60,000 nucleotides of DNA from Takakia lepidozioides (lineage: Eukaryota > Streptophyta > Takakiopsida > Takakiales > Takakiaceae), in NCBI GenBank assembly GCA_030704615.1, contig CM060733.1:62870001-62930000 (forward strand), given 5' to 3'. This document shows positions 11,717 to 24,499 of the stretch, piece after piece (positions within the stretch are counted from its first letter, which is position 1; each line of letters starts with the position of its first letter). The notes under the pieces are model-generated. The model did no database searches. It was not told the origin of the DNA and was given only the letters and a program-made list of their open reading frames with translations. A program made the position numbers and the translations under genes.

Positions 11717-12710
11717 AGAGAACTCTTGTATCACAAATCTTGCATGGTTTTGCAAGGTAAGTGCTTGTATGTGCACTAAGGGTTTGAGAGCTTGGAGAAG
11801 AGCTCTTGCATCACAAGATAAGTGTCTTGTGTGTGGAGAAGATAAACACTAGGGTTTCAAGAGCAAGCTCTAGTTGTTCATGGTGTGAAAGAGAAGCCAA
11901 AGAGCGGCACATGCTTGGGTTGGAAACACCATAGAAGGAGTACAACAAGGGTAGCTTGAGGAGCATTGAGTAGCTCAAGAGAAGCTAAGAAGTGGTTGTT
12001 CTGTCCATAGTGAAATGAAGCCAAGTGGGGTTTCATTTGGTTGACAAACAAGCAAGCTAAGGCGGCGCTAGAAGGGAGTACTTTTGCTAGTTCTATGAGT
12101 TCTTGGATTACTCTTGGTGAAGCAAGTGGTTGACCAAGCAATGGGCGCATGTGTGAAGCGAGTACTCTCCACATCTACTGCCAGCTTCCAGAAAACATCT
12201 TTGTCTCTCTTTCTATCTCCCTTTCATCCCTTAGTGTGAGTGGCACAGGAACATGTTGCACATAAATGTTCAAGTAAATGGCTAATATGAAGTCAATCCC
12301 ACTACATTCTCTCCAAGATCTACTGGGCTGTGCAAGCCATTTATGACAGTATCGACATTAGTTTCATCCCAGGGTTCGAACCCCAGGACTGGCTCCGTCT
12401 CCCATGGGCACTGTGCCCTCGAAGATCCATCACAAGGACCATCCAATGCTTGAAATCACCCTCCCACTTTTTCTGAGGCATGTAGTGATGAGAGAACACT
12501 TGTGGTCTCACATCAATCTCGGGTGTGCTTACCCTTCATGTACTAGCAACATGGCTGAGCCCACAGCTATGGTCGAGAGAGACCCAATAAAGTACTGAAT
12601 GTAGATGCATCTTGCTTCATTGTGACCTTAGAGTTTACAGCTTGATGAAGAACTCCACCACATTCAGCTATCAATCCTTACCTCTGCAGGAAAGTACTTC
12701 CAGCTTCCTC
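11717..12710. other. Intergenic; repeated AGAGCTTGGAG-type sequence and a tRNA B-box-like site
   Basis: From 11717 to about 12000 there are diverged repeats of AGAGCTTGNAGAAGAGCTCT and TTGCATCACAAG, like the 3' part of an LTR or an old tandem repeat. At about 12373-12383 GGTTCGAACCC is a perfect RNA polymerase III B-box and may mark a tRNA-derived SINE. I could not place a matching A-box. No protein gene is supported. Confidence 0.3.
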
Positions 12711-15700
12711 TCACTTTGAATAGCCTGCTTGGGTCATCCAAAGAGACCACCTTGCCGCCTCCAAAAGGTTGCCATTCTTCTCAAACGCTGCAACGAGGTT
12801 AATGTAGGTCACTCTGTCAGGCATGACCCCTGACTCTTGCATCTCCTTAAGCATTTTAACTGCCTGATCTGGAAGGTCGGCATAGCCATAGGTCCTGATC
12901 AGAGTATTGTAAGTCCATCGGTCGGGTTTCAAGCCTTCTTCCTGCACATGCAGTTTGTCCACAGAATTGGACATGGCTGTTATGAATGGGTGCCCCAAAA
13001 CTGTCATGGAAATAGGAAATGCCATGGGCTGATGGCGTGGAGAGGCTTGATGAACATTCTGCTTGAATCTGGTTAAGAATGTAAGAAGGATCTAGATTAC
13101 TGTGATTACATCTCTTGTGATGCATTTGATGGCATAAGCATTGCACAAGCATCAAGTATGAAGCCAAAACTCAGAAAAGGGAAGCCCATCACAAGCACCC
13201 ATTCACTCCAGTGAGTGCACGCAGGAAGAAGAGAAGGTGAAGAAACCTCCAAATCTGTAGAAAAAGACCCTACACAAAACTTGACAATTTGAGGCTGAAG
13301 TGGTTTAGGAAATCCTTATCTCAAAATGGAAAGCACGGGTTCAGTCCTTGTGAGAGCTGGACCTGTGATTCCACCCACCTTTAAGCTTCAATCTTGCAGC
13401 ATTACTCATCAAGATCTAGAAAGGATTAAGAATACCTACTTGCATTTTTGCGAATGCTCTTTCCATCTTTTCCAACAGCCCTTTCCTTCCATAGATGTTG
13501 ATGAGAATATTATACGTAGAAAGGTCGCAACTAAACCCTGCCTTAGCCATACGCTCCAGCACATCTTCAAGCTTATCAAGAAGGCTAGCTTTCCCATATG
13601 AGTCTAGCATTGAATTGAAAGCTTCCAATGAGCCTCCAAACCCTGCATTTTGCATCTCCCAGAGTGTGGCCTCCATTTTTGGAAAGTCTTGTCGCTTGCC
13701 ATATGCGTCGATTAGCGTGCTGTAACTAATCTTATCTGCAGCACCCTGACTTTGTGCAAGCTTCAATGCATTACGGGCTCTGTCAAGCATACCAGCTTTT
13801 CCATAAAGATCAATCATCACATTGAAAGTGATGGTGTTAGCTGCAAACCCTCCGTCCACCATGTCTTGAAAAACTCGGGACGTCTCGTCCAGTGGCAATG
13901 CCCTACCACAGCAATTGATCACGCAGTTGCACATGACCTCATCCAATTTGATACCAGCATTCCTCATCTTCCAATATACCTCCACAGCTTGCTGTGGAAG
14001 GTTGCATTTCTGGTACAATCTTAGCATGGAATGGAAAGTATAAGAATCAGGGAGCAGCTCTTCTCGTTCTTCCATAGTTTTGAAAATCCTAGCAGCCTCC
14101 TGATGCATGTCTGCCCTCATATACACATTTATCATCACATTATGTGCTACTTTGTCTGGTTTTTGCCTTGAAGACCTGATCTCATTGAACAAACTCTCTG
14201 CCTCGGCAACCGCACCCTTCAAGCCAAAGACATTTATCATTGTGCAGAGGCTCTCCATGCTTGGAGTAACACCTGCAGCTTGCATTTCTGTGAACACTTT
14301 AACTGCATCTTCATACATCCCCGCATCTTTACAGGAACAGATGAGGCTGCGACACATGTACTCCTTAGGTGCAATCTCTGCTTTCCGCAAAGCATAGAAG
14401 GTTTGCAAAGCTTCTTGCTGTAGGTTGCATTTCAAATACACATGTAGCAGAGTTCCGTAACTTGTAACATCTGGAGACCAGCCTGCCTCCCTCAACAAAC
14501 CCAGCACTTGTGTCACTTTCTTCGTCTTCCCAGCCCTTTCATAAGCTTTAACAGCTGCCTCGAGTGCCTGCGAATCAGGCCTGCACTCCAATTTCTTCAT
14601 GTCAGAGACAACTCGCAAAACTCCAACTACATTTCGCGCTTTCCCATAAAGGTTAATAAGAGTGTTGTAGTTGGATGGGGTAGGCCGGATGTCTCGCATT
14701 TTCATCTCATCGAAAAAACGCAGGGCGTCCTTCAGCTTCCCTGATCTGCCACAAGCACCAATCATGCAACTGTAAGTGACCTCATCAGGCTGAATTTCAG
14801 CTTCCTGGAGCTTTGCAAACAACCCAGCTGCACTCTCATATAAGCCAGCTTTTCCATAAGCAGTAATCATGGAGTTGTAGCCCACAATTCCCAGTGATAT
14901 CCCTGCGTCTTGCATCACCTCCATCACCTTCTCAGCCTCCGCAATCTTCCCCTGCTGTCCATAGGCATTGAGCTGCTTGAGCCAGTTGTCTCTGTCTGGG
15001 ACGACATGTTTTGACCGCATGTCCTCCATAACTTGCTCTGCCTTTTCATACATTCCCCCTCGGGTATATAGGGTGATCATAGCAGAATAAGCACCACAAG
15101 ATTCAACTCCAGCAGCCTGCATGTGTTGATACACAGATTCTGCCTCTAGCACTTTTCCGAACCTTTGATAGAGGGTTATGAGCATGTCATACGTGACGTT
15201 ATTTGGTGATATGCCCTTCTTCAACATCGCATGAAAACACTTTATGGCATACTCACTGTATCTAGCCTTCCCTGCCCAGTGGATAAGTGTATTGTACGTG
15301 TAGTAATCTGCCTCACAGTCATCGGCCGCCATCTCTTCCAACAGGTTGTCGATTCTCGACCAGTTCTGCTTCTGGCCAAGCACTTTATATATGATATTGT
15401 ATGCATACACATTGGATCTTGTCTTTCCATTGCGCCTCATCCATTCAAAAAACTCAATAGACCTGTCTGAATTCTTCAGTGCATTCAGAACCCGAGTCAT
15501 GTCCCGAGGGGTCAGCTTCAGACCAGAACTCGCCAAGGCCACCTCAAAATCGCCTCCCGGTGGTAGACAATCAACAGAAACAGCCAGTTCGTCCAGCTTA
15601 TCTATAAGTTTCAATCCAGAAGTCGGCCCAGAGCTATCCCTCTTTGATGTCTCCACTCTTTTCTTCTTCTGATGAACACCAGGAAGCACCTCATTTCCAT

Positions 15701-16238
15701 TACTATTTCCCAGTTTGCTGCTGAGTCTCTCGTCCTCGCTCCTGGCCGTAATCCCCTCAACCATCTGACCAGCTTCAATCTGACTACTGTTTCTGGAAAT
15801 TTTCAACCCGTCCGGTTGTTCCTTTTCCTCTACGACCTTCACAGAATTTTCGACGTCTCCGGACCTCTTCCCGTCACTTGTATCATCAGCTGTTACATTA
15901 AAATTTCCATCACTGATCTCTTGAGGCACCGCAGGTTCATTGTCAGCGTCATGAAGCACCCTGGACTCACTTGTACCAACGTCCTCGGCTCTATCCTCCA
16001 AAATGAGGTCAGAAACGCTCTGCAAATCCCTCCATTTTACAGAAACGCTGTGCACTAAAGTGCACCTAGCGAGTTTTTGCGAAGCTGGAGGATTCAAGGA
16101 ACAGCGATGTCTGGCTCTGGAAACACACGAGTGACTGGTTGAGGGGAAAAAGTCATGCAAGTTATGAGAGAAGAGAGCAGTGCTGCATCTGCTTACCTCC
16201 CCCACACCCAACAGCATGCCCCCTCCGCTGCTCACCAT
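12711..16238 (-). CDS. Chloroplast P-class pentatricopeptide repeat protein (At4g30825-like)
   Basis: The product is a predicted organellar RNA-binding protein of about 1009 residues. Exon 1 runs 16238-13440 (933 codons) and exon 2 runs 12941-12711. They join in frame at ATGCAA/GTAGGT and GTGCAG/GAAGAAG. The start ATG at 16238 opens a Ser/Arg-rich leader of the chloroplast transit kind. An acidic low-complexity stretch follows (to about residue 200), then about twenty 35-residue PPR motifs to the C-terminus. The CVINCCGRALPLDE block, the AYGK/LYGK repeats and the final AARWSLWM tail match the order in Arabidopsis At4g30825 as I recall it. No E, DYW or SMR domain is present, so it is a pure P-class protein with an expected role in chloroplast RNA stability, splicing or translation. 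The target RNA is unknown. Confidence 0.9.
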
Positions 16239-16780
16239 CACCCCCACTATCACCCGATGCTAGCCCTCATGCAATGGTCATCAGAAATGACCCGAATTGG
16301 AGCTGCAGAAAGGCTTTCCAAACCCAATTTGAAGAAGCTCATGCAAAACTTCCTTATAAAACGGAAATGTGGGTCTAGAGGGATCTTGGAAAAGCTACTA
16401 AACCCAGCTTTTCTTTCCCCTGCAAGCATGGATGGCTGCGCGGGAAGCCGAGGCTGAGGCGTAGAACCGGTAAGCTGAGAGACACGAGAGGGAGGAGAAC
16501 TGTGAGAGAGATCGCTAGATAAAGAGATAACAGAAGTTTGCAGCCGCTCCTTGTGGATTGTGGACGAATTTCTCATGTATTCATCCTCGTATCATCCTTA
16601 ACCGTATCTGGGACTGCTGGCTTGCGCTTCTTTGTGAGTCGCTTGCTCTTCGCTGCACAGGGGCCTTTGGGCTCTGTCAAGTTGCTGGCTTTGTGGGCAC
16701 TGCAGTATCTCTCTGGGACTGGGGTGTTTCTGGCATTGTGGGTGTTGTGGAGTGCGGCCCCAGAGTGGAGCATCCAAAGC
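16239..16780. promoter_or_regulatory. Shared head-to-head promoter region of the PPR and otubain genes
   Basis: Only about 540 bp separate the start codons of two divergent genes, so both 5' UTRs and promoters must lie here. The stretch has no transposon and no obvious TATA box near either start. The upstream frame of the otubain gene is open but starts in unlike sequence, so I keep it as 5' UTR. Confidence 0.5.
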
Positions 16781-19700
16781 ATGGCCACCGATGCGGCAGG
16801 GGAGGAGGATAGGCCGCGTGATGATGAGATTCTTGCCTACCATAATCAAGTCAGGGCTGCCGATGCCGAGAAGCTGGGATTAGTAGGCGACAAGGCATGT
16901 CTCTCTCACCCTCTTCTGTAAAGTTAGATGGCTCGTGGTCTGCAAGTCTAGGGGAGCAATGTCGGCTGCACTTACCTGCCTGTCTATGTGTGTGGCCCTG
17001 ACTTATGGGTTTGTTAGAACCTTGCAGTCAGGCTCAAATATTATGCCCTTGTGACTCTTTTCTTGCCGTGCATTGACTCTGGCTTTGGCTTTCCAGCGTC
17101 TTCCGCCTTACCGGACGGACTTTCCACTTGAAGGAAAATGCTTCTCAGATACAATGTACGACCTTCTGAAAGATGATTATATTTTTTGTGAAAAATGCGC
17201 CGCTTCTCTTGTCTCGAACGAGACAGTTTTGCGTTCAAATTAGCAGATGAGAGCTGGATCCTCGGTGCATTCCATCAATTAGGAGTTGCTTTCCAAGCGG
17301 ATTGTGAAATAGGGGCAGAACAAATTAGACGATCTGTAGTCACCTCCCGGAAATCAGATTTACTTTCTGTCTAAGGGTTGCTGGAACAACTTTAGACTGA
17401 TTAATAACTGCCAGGTGACTCAACAACTCTTTCCTGAGAAAATGATTAGTGTACTTAATCTATGGGTGAGTGCTCCTTGAATCCAGGTGCTACATCCTCT
17501 TCTCCAGTTTGTCTCAGGAACCTCAATATGTACTACAGTGGTTTCAGAACTTTCGTAGTGGAATTCATTGCTGAAACCTAGGTTTTTAGGTCTAGCTGTT
17601 GTCTGCAACCACAAACCAGGAATCCGACTCACTTTCAGGCTAAAGGTGGCTGCAACAATTCTAGATTGGTAAGTATATCAGCAGAACAACCAGACAACAG
17701 CCACAGGCCCACCATAAGTTTGCATGCATTTCTCAACATTTGATTTGTGAACTCTTCAAGTCTGTGGTGGGCATTCCTGGAATCCTGGTGCTACAATTCT
17801 GTCCTCCAGAACCCTCAATCTCTTCAGTAAAGTGGAAGAGGGAAAGCTGTATGTGAATTTCATTTCTGAAACCTAGGTTTCAAGTATATGTATTGTCTAT
17901 AAGCACCAACCGGGAACCAGATCCACTGTCAGTCTAAGGTTGGCTGAAACAATCAGGACTGATGAGCAGCTGACAGATCTCCATAAGGGCAATAAGGCTG
18001 CAGTCATTCCTCATCAAATAATATGTAAACTAATGTTTCTCAGGCCGAGGATGGGTGGTCCTCGATTCCCAGTTTTACAATGCTTCCCTCCTGTTCATCT
18101 CCAGACCCTGGATTGGGAAAGTTGTACATGAAATTGACTGTTGATACATACGTTTTAAGTAGCTGTGTAGTCTGTAACCACTAACTTGGCACCAGATTCA
18201 GTGTTGGTCTAAGGGTGGCCAATCGACTTCAGATTGATTAGTAAAGGTCAGGCCTGCCGGGAATTTGTCTGTATTCATTCCTCATCAAATGACTTGTGAA
18301 TTGTTATTGTCGGTGGATGGTTGTTCCTTGAATCCAGGTACTAGAATCTACAGAGCCTCAATCCCACATGAATTGGATAAATTTCTGTAGGAAATGCATT
18401 GCTGAAACCTAGGTTGTAAGGAGTGTTGGCCTTTGTGTTGGCAAGTAGGTACGTTCTGATCAGAAGTCAGGGTGTGGCCCTGTAGGATTACCCAAGTGGA
18501 GATTAGCTCTTGGGTGTTTCACAGTGCAACCTTGGTCCAGCTTTTGATATGGGCACTGGATCTGTTGTTAGAACCCCAAATAGTAAAATCCGATTTACTT
18601 GTGGACTTTCTTGTAAGCAAGTGGGATATGACTGTGGTGACCATGTTTTGAAATAGTCCAAGCTTATCCATCAAAAAAGTGTAGTGATTTGGTCAAGTCC
18701 AAGAAGAAAGAATCAATCATGAAAGACAAGATGACTTCTTATGATGGATTCCCATTTGATGCAGGAGCCTCTGGCTGTGCTGGCAGCTGAGTATGAATTG
18801 GGGAGCCCTGTTTTTATAGCAAAAGTTGAGGTATGGCTGACATTTACTCTACTTGACCTCATAATTGAGGGTTCCCTAGGGCTACTAGGGGAATATTAGG
18901 AGGAATGGGCGAGGTGTTTCCAGGACAAAGACCTCATATTTGCTGCCTCGTCAATATTGGGTAGTGGTATCCTTTTACTGAGGCACCCACTTTATATCCC
19001 TGATACTTCTCAGTTTCTGCCTGTGCAAAACTGATGTTCATGGCATCCTAAGTATCGCCTTACTAACAGGAGGCAGTGGAGTTCACTCCCCACAAAGCTA
19101 CTTCATTATTGAAGGTCTCTGTTCACCAGATTGTGAACAGTTAGGCCAATTTTTAGAATGATAAATATTCTTAGCTCAAATCAACTGAAATGCCGTCACT
19201 AATGGACCAAAGGGGCAGCTCATGGGATATAGGAGTCACCACTGCACACCTGGAATGTCTCCTAATGGTAGCCTCTTATATCAGATACTGGACTCTTCAG
19301 GAAGGCTTTAATCGGTCATCATCACATATTTGGATTCTCTAAACTCTTCATGCTGACAGAAACTGGGAGAGACATATGGGGCCATCCGACGTGCTCGCGG
19401 CGATGGGAATTGTTTCTTCCGAAGTTTTATGTTCTCTTACCTGGTATGTTCTGTCCCAAGGATGCCTAAATTTTCAATCCTTCTGCAGGAGTTTGTCAGC
19501 TTTTTTGAATTCATAGCAAGCTTTTCCCCCCAGTACTCCTTTGCATTCTGGAAAGCCGATAACTTGGGAACTGAAGACAGTTTGTATCTTAACAATTCAT
19601 TAAGAAGCGCTGGCCTATACAAATAGGTAAGCTCACACTTGGAAAGAATTTTAAACCTATGGGGAGGCAGTGCCTCTGACTCCAGTCAACCTGATATTTT

Positions 19701-21512
19701 CTCATGTATCTAGATATCTGTCTTGAAGAAGCTCTGTCCTGTGTTCTGTTAATCAGTGGAATATTATTAATATCCTGCTGGAGCAGGAGCATTTGTTAGT
19801 TACACAAGATCAAGCTGAGGAAGCACGTATGGACAGGAGTATTGCACAGTGCAAGAAGACGCTCATTGATCTTGGCCATGCCGAGTTCACATTTGAAGAT
19901 TTTCTCACGGTGCGAGGTTCTTACACAGTAACATCAGTAGTGTGTGTTTGTTAGCAGAGAAATAGAAACGATGTCTACATTGTAGCTGTAAAGTTGGCAA
20001 CTTAACTGCTTGTCAAATAGCCAAAGGCTAATTTCAATAGGGCTTTGTTAAATTGTACTCTGATCTTTGTAAATGAGTACATGTTTACTAGGATCCTATG
20101 CCTTCTTTCAGATCTTTGCAGAGCAGGTGCATTGTGTCATCCAAGGCCGTGAAACTTCAATCAGGTATTGTATTGATGTTAGCTGCTACTATTCTTCGGA
20201 ACATCCCTGATTCTCTCAGAGAAGTAGTGGTCTCATGCTGAGTTTTGGCAATTCTAGAAGGGACAAAGGTGCTGATTATAGGAATGGTCGCAGTTGTTTG
20301 CTAAATTTTATGACGTGGAAGGACAGCCATATTCTGCTAAACACAAGAATATGCCTATGTGAGCCTAAGAGTGAGGTTAGGTAGAATGTGCCTGATGATG
20401 TAGAACTTGTGATGTACAATAAAACCTCGACCTGGGAGTGTACACACTCCCAGTAGATGCATCCAGATTGAGTACTAGGTTAGTTGTCTGTCTTTTCTAT
20501 TCAGTGTTTATTGAGGTTGACATTTGTCTGCTACTTTGTGGGGCAGTCTCAAGACACTAGTGGAACGCTGCCGGGACCAATATGTGTCCAATTATGGTGA
20601 GTGAGACTTGACCACTGGCTTCACAACAAGTTTTTTCCAGATGTGTCAGCCTCGAAGCTGTGGATGATCCCGGCATTACTAGTGAACTCAGTAGTCGTTG
20701 TGAAGGCTGCTGCAGGTGTCTTGAAGCTCACCTGCAGTCGCACCTAGTGCATGCTGTTGACTTCATTCTATTGTTTGATCATCTTCAACCTATTTGGCAA
20801 GTGCTTAACTTTGTTGGATGTTGGCTGTCATTACGTCTCATTAAACCACTGGCTTCCTGTGTGTCGCAGTTTATTACAAGATATGAATCAGATGATGTGG
20901 CAGGAGTTTGGCTCGGAATATTCCTTCTGCTGATATCAATATTGTTTCGTACAGGTGTTTGTGTAGTTGATAAACTTCTTTGATTATCTATGCTTTAACT
21001 AGCTGCTTCATAGGATGTGGGGTTTAGTGGTGATGTTTTTCAGATTTGTAACATCTGGGGAAATACGCCGGCGATCCGACTTTTTTGAACCTTTCATTCT
21101 GGGAATGAGCAATCTTAACGTTGTGCAGGTCTGTGCTTCCCTGCCCTCACCTATCCTTTTTCTGTTGTTCCTATGAGTTGCAACATCTTCACAATCACAA
21201 TCAAGATACCGTAGCAGTGTCTCTCTCTGGTTAGTCCTCTTTATACCTTCTCTCCTGTTGGTTCAGTTTTGCAGAGCTGCAGTGGAGCCAATGGGGGAAG
21301 AGAGTGATCACGTCCACATAACAGCGCTGTCAGATGCCTTGGGTGTGCCAGTGCGCGTGGTTTATCTGGACAGAAGTGGTGATGTTGATGGTGGAATTGC
21401 TGAAGTCAATCACCATGATTTTGTACCTTCTGGTAGTCCTGATACTGCAGTTTTGCCCTTTGTAGTCTTACTCTACCGTCCAGGCCACTATGACATTTTG
21501 TACGCAAAGTAG
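16781..21512 (+). CDS. OTU1: Otubain-type ubiquitin thioesterase (OTUB1 family), eight exons
   Basis: This is a cysteine protease that removes ubiquitin chains. Exons: 16781-16894, 18765-18830, 19360-19443, 19787-19909, 20112-20164, 20547-20596, 21028-21128 and 21267-21512, joining to an intact 278-residue protein. The catalytic site is GDGNCFFRSF in exon 3 (Asp75, Cys78) and the YRPGHYDILY His271 near the C-terminus. PMGEESDHVHITALSDAL in exon 8 is the conserved OTUB1 helix and ubiquitin-contact region. The GDK/EPL junction and the exon order match Arabidopsis OTU1. The start ATG at 16781 opens an acidic leader, as in the family. The first intron begins GC (AAG/GCATGT) rather than GT, and is 1.87 kb with internal repeats. 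The C-terminus stops right after the catalytic motif, shorter than Arabidopsis OTU1. Confidence 0.93.
17330..18300. repeat. About four diverged tandem copies of a roughly 275-bp unit in otubain intron 1
   Basis: Landmark words recur in the same order: a CCAGGAATCCGA-like block, TCTAAGGNTGGCTG, ACAAT-pyrimidine-AGATTG and a CAG/GTCAG end. They occur at about 17400, 17668, 17957 and 18233, a spacing of 268-289 bp. Each unit also has a CTTGAATCCAGGTGCTA-like block and GCTGAAACCTAGGTT. The repeat is fully intronic and its origin is unknown. Confidence 0.65.
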
Positions 21513-22767
21513 CCTTCCTCAAACTGCGAGTTATCAGTCCATCTGAAAATGCAGTAGGCCAAACGGGCCTACAGGAGGAGACAAGGGTTACAATTATTTG
21601 AAGTGCAAACAGAGGAGCCCTTTGAAGGAGAGAGCATGACGTGCCAACTTGACCACTCAGGGTCATTTCAACTCTGCATTCTCCGTGGATCTAAACACCC
21701 CTTTGATGATCTCAAATGCCACAGCATATCTTGATGCCTGCACTGCTTCAGGGACTAGGATAGTAAAACTGATTAAAGCCATGGGGAGTACAAGAGGGTG
21801 GCTGTGTACTACGATTGTTTTGAAAGGGGGGAGTGACAAGCCGAGCTGATGATGACTGTTTTTGCTGTTGTTTGCTAGCCTTGACCGGCTGTTACGCAAA
21901 TGTTTGAGTGGAATTACCAGAGCTTTTGCATCCACCCCTAACAACTCTGCCTGACACCACTTTGCAGCAGTCATGATTCTGTGAAAAACAACATCACCCG
22001 AAAAACCAACGATCAACATCATTGCAATAGGATGATTTTTGCTTCTCATCTTTTGTGTGATCTCAAAAATAAAACCATGGGCTTTGGGGCACTTTGATTA
22101 ACGTTCTTGTGTTTCACTTTTCTTCCTGGCATAATTGGCTCTCATAAGCTCGAGAAAGAGATGATGGGAATGATCCCTCTAGCTTGCATTATTATATCGC
22201 TTGAAAATAGTAGGGTCTTCAGTTTAGTATTGGGGAAGGCTCTTCCAGGGAGTTTGAGGTTGCAAGAGGGCTACAGAAACGGGTACCATACAGCTTTGAA
22301 TTCCTCGCCAGCCCTGCAGACTCATCTTTAGGTGGAGACTTTAAAACATGTTCGGACTTGGGAATCACTTAAGTACCGATTCATCTCTATGAAGAGTCAT
22401 GTGTGATGTTGTCAAGAAGAAACTTGGAATGAATGCAGCTGTAACGGGGAATTCAGTCATACCTAGTTCCATCCAATATGCCATGCACTAGATCTCAGCT
22501 GATGGTTTCATGTTGGTGGTGGCTAATACGGAATTCAGAATATGGCAGTCTCAGAGGACCTAATATCAAACGCTTTACATTAAATAGGATTGTTCATATT
22601 GTTTGCGACGGTGTTTCTCCGATGTTTCCCCGTCGACATGAATTTGATCATTGTCAAACTTTGCGGGTATGTTGAACACACGCATATACAAAGGCTGACT
22701 AAATGACAAATATGATATCAACGAAGTTATGACAGGCATTGTCAGGACTCAGTTTGAACTTTGAAAA
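21513..22767. other. Downstream of the otubain gene; no gene recognised
   Basis: The first few hundred bases are probably the otubain 3' UTR. The open frame at 21663-22049 (minus) is antisense to this, has no recognisable motif and is not called. No repeats stand out. Confidence 0.35.
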
Positions 22768-23190
22768 TGACATACAATCTTTTGGATTGGGAACGGAAAC
22801 GTTCACCATGCAACAAAATTATCGTAATAGGCCCATAAGCGCTCCAACATAGTTGGGTGCAGAACGTGCAGGCTTTGAATCCATTGTTTGAAGAGACGTC
22901 GTTGTTTTCCATTGCATGGAAACAAGGACGAGCAAACGGCTTTGAAGTTCCAAAAGGTGTTGCCCTCCAAGGTCAAGTAAGACTGAAATTAATGTCCCAA
23001 CAACTTTCTCCATTACACAACACCACATAAAAGGATGAGGGGAAACAACGACATTTCTCCAAACAATGGATTGAAAGCCTGCGCGTTCTGCACCCAGCTG
23101 TGTTGGAGCGCTCATGGGCCTACATCGATAAATTAGTTTCCACACTGAACAAACCGTTCCCCATCCAAATGATTTTATGTTGTTTCCAAA
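22768..23190. repeat. Long inverted repeat (foldback) with arms of about 130 bp
   Basis: The arm at 22768-22905 is the reverse complement of 23045-23190 at roughly 80-85% identity. Shared words include CAATCCATTGTTTG, GGGTGCAGAACG and AGCGCTCCAACA. The loop is about 140 bp. The RNA would fold into a long imperfect hairpin. It may be an inverted duplication, a small foldback transposon or a hairpin RNA precursor. Confidence 0.7.
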
Positions 23191-24480
23191 CTTACTCCCA
23201 TCTAAGGGGCAAGAAAACTTGCGTCTTCTTTGGGAGTTCACGTGCTAGTGCACATCTGGCGCATGCGCGTACTATAACTGCGTTATCGAGGGGGTTGCCT
23301 TGTAGTGCAGGCTAACGCGGAAGCTACGTGCTTCTGTTCACGTACTATAATCGTGTAACCTCGGGACGAAGCCTTAGTGCGGCTTCGGCGTGTTCCCGTA
23401 CCTCAGGCCGACATCTCAAAGCGAGCCCAATTGTAGTGATTGGGGCGCACGTTTGGTTCAAGGTTATCTTCCTAGTCAAAAGGGGTTCAAGGCGAACCTT
23501 TGCTCAAGGTGATGCCAAAGCGGCATCATGAGCGGTCGCAAGTAATGTTGTTGCAGTAAGGCGATTCGATCCTCGGGGAGGATCACACCTTGGCCATAAA
23601 GAGAGTCAAGAATAGTGCACTGGGTGGAGCTTAGGAAGCTCCACCATTGGCCGTAACTTGGAGGAAGTCGGCCAAACTAGCTAGTGGAGAGTAGAGTGAA
23701 GTGGGCGTTTGGTTCTTTGTCATGGGACGCCATGGTATGGAAATAAACTCCTTGATGTGGCACGCCACAACTTGGATGTTAGTTTCCACGAAAAGGGACA
23801 AGTCGATGAGGACATCGACTCCCTGTTGATAGGGGTGTGTGTTGTGGCCCTTTGCCTTGAGGGTGGGGGGCCGGGACACAAGAGGGGCTGCCCCTGTGGT
23901 GGGGGCAGCGGCAGCAGTAGGAAAGGGGGCTGAAGCACTTGAGTATCTTTGAGGAGGCGGAGGCGCTCACTAGGTAGAGCCCCGCAAACCAGGTTGCGGT
24001 GGGGGGCTCCACGCGGGGTGGTGGTAGCTTAGGGAGTAGTAACCCAAAGAACGATGCAAGCCCGTTGGTGACCAAAAGCTAGTGAGTAAGCGTGCAAGTC
24101 GGAAAGCGACCAAGGTGTGGGGAACTGTTCCGGATTGCCAACAACCAAAGGGAATTTCCACTAGGCCCAAAGTGTGCGAGGGTTTCGTGGAGGAGCAAGG
24201 GGAGACCTTTATACCCCAGTGAGCAGCCGAAGCTCCGAGTTGGCCCGGCGGCCAACTTGGGAATTAGGCGCGCGCATCAAAGCGTATAACTATGATTTAA
24301 ATGGGGAGTTATCAGAGTGAGGTGCGCGACACAAATGCTTCAAAGCTATCCACCTGACCGCGCTACGCTCCCTCACTGCTATTATCACCAGCAAAAGATA
24401 ACTTGAATCTCATACTTCTCTGGCCTCTTGGTATACCTGCCCCCTCGTTCACGGGGTGCCATCCGGGCACCCACTAGTTT
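23191..24480. other. GC-rich region without a recognised gene
   Basis: Several short G-rich or palindromic words occur (GCGCATGCGCG near 23259, CGTACTATAA at about 23269 and 23340). Nothing here resembles a known protein. It may be the non-coding left part of the CACTA element whose transposase begins near 24500, but I found no terminal repeat. Confidence 0.3.
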
Positions 24481-24499
24481 TTATAGGGCCCACCCCCGC

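Noticed and set aside
21663-22049. Minus-strand gene of 128 codons downstream of otubain
   Set aside because: Antisense to the probable otubain 3' UTR, no motif, no codon pattern like the neighbours.
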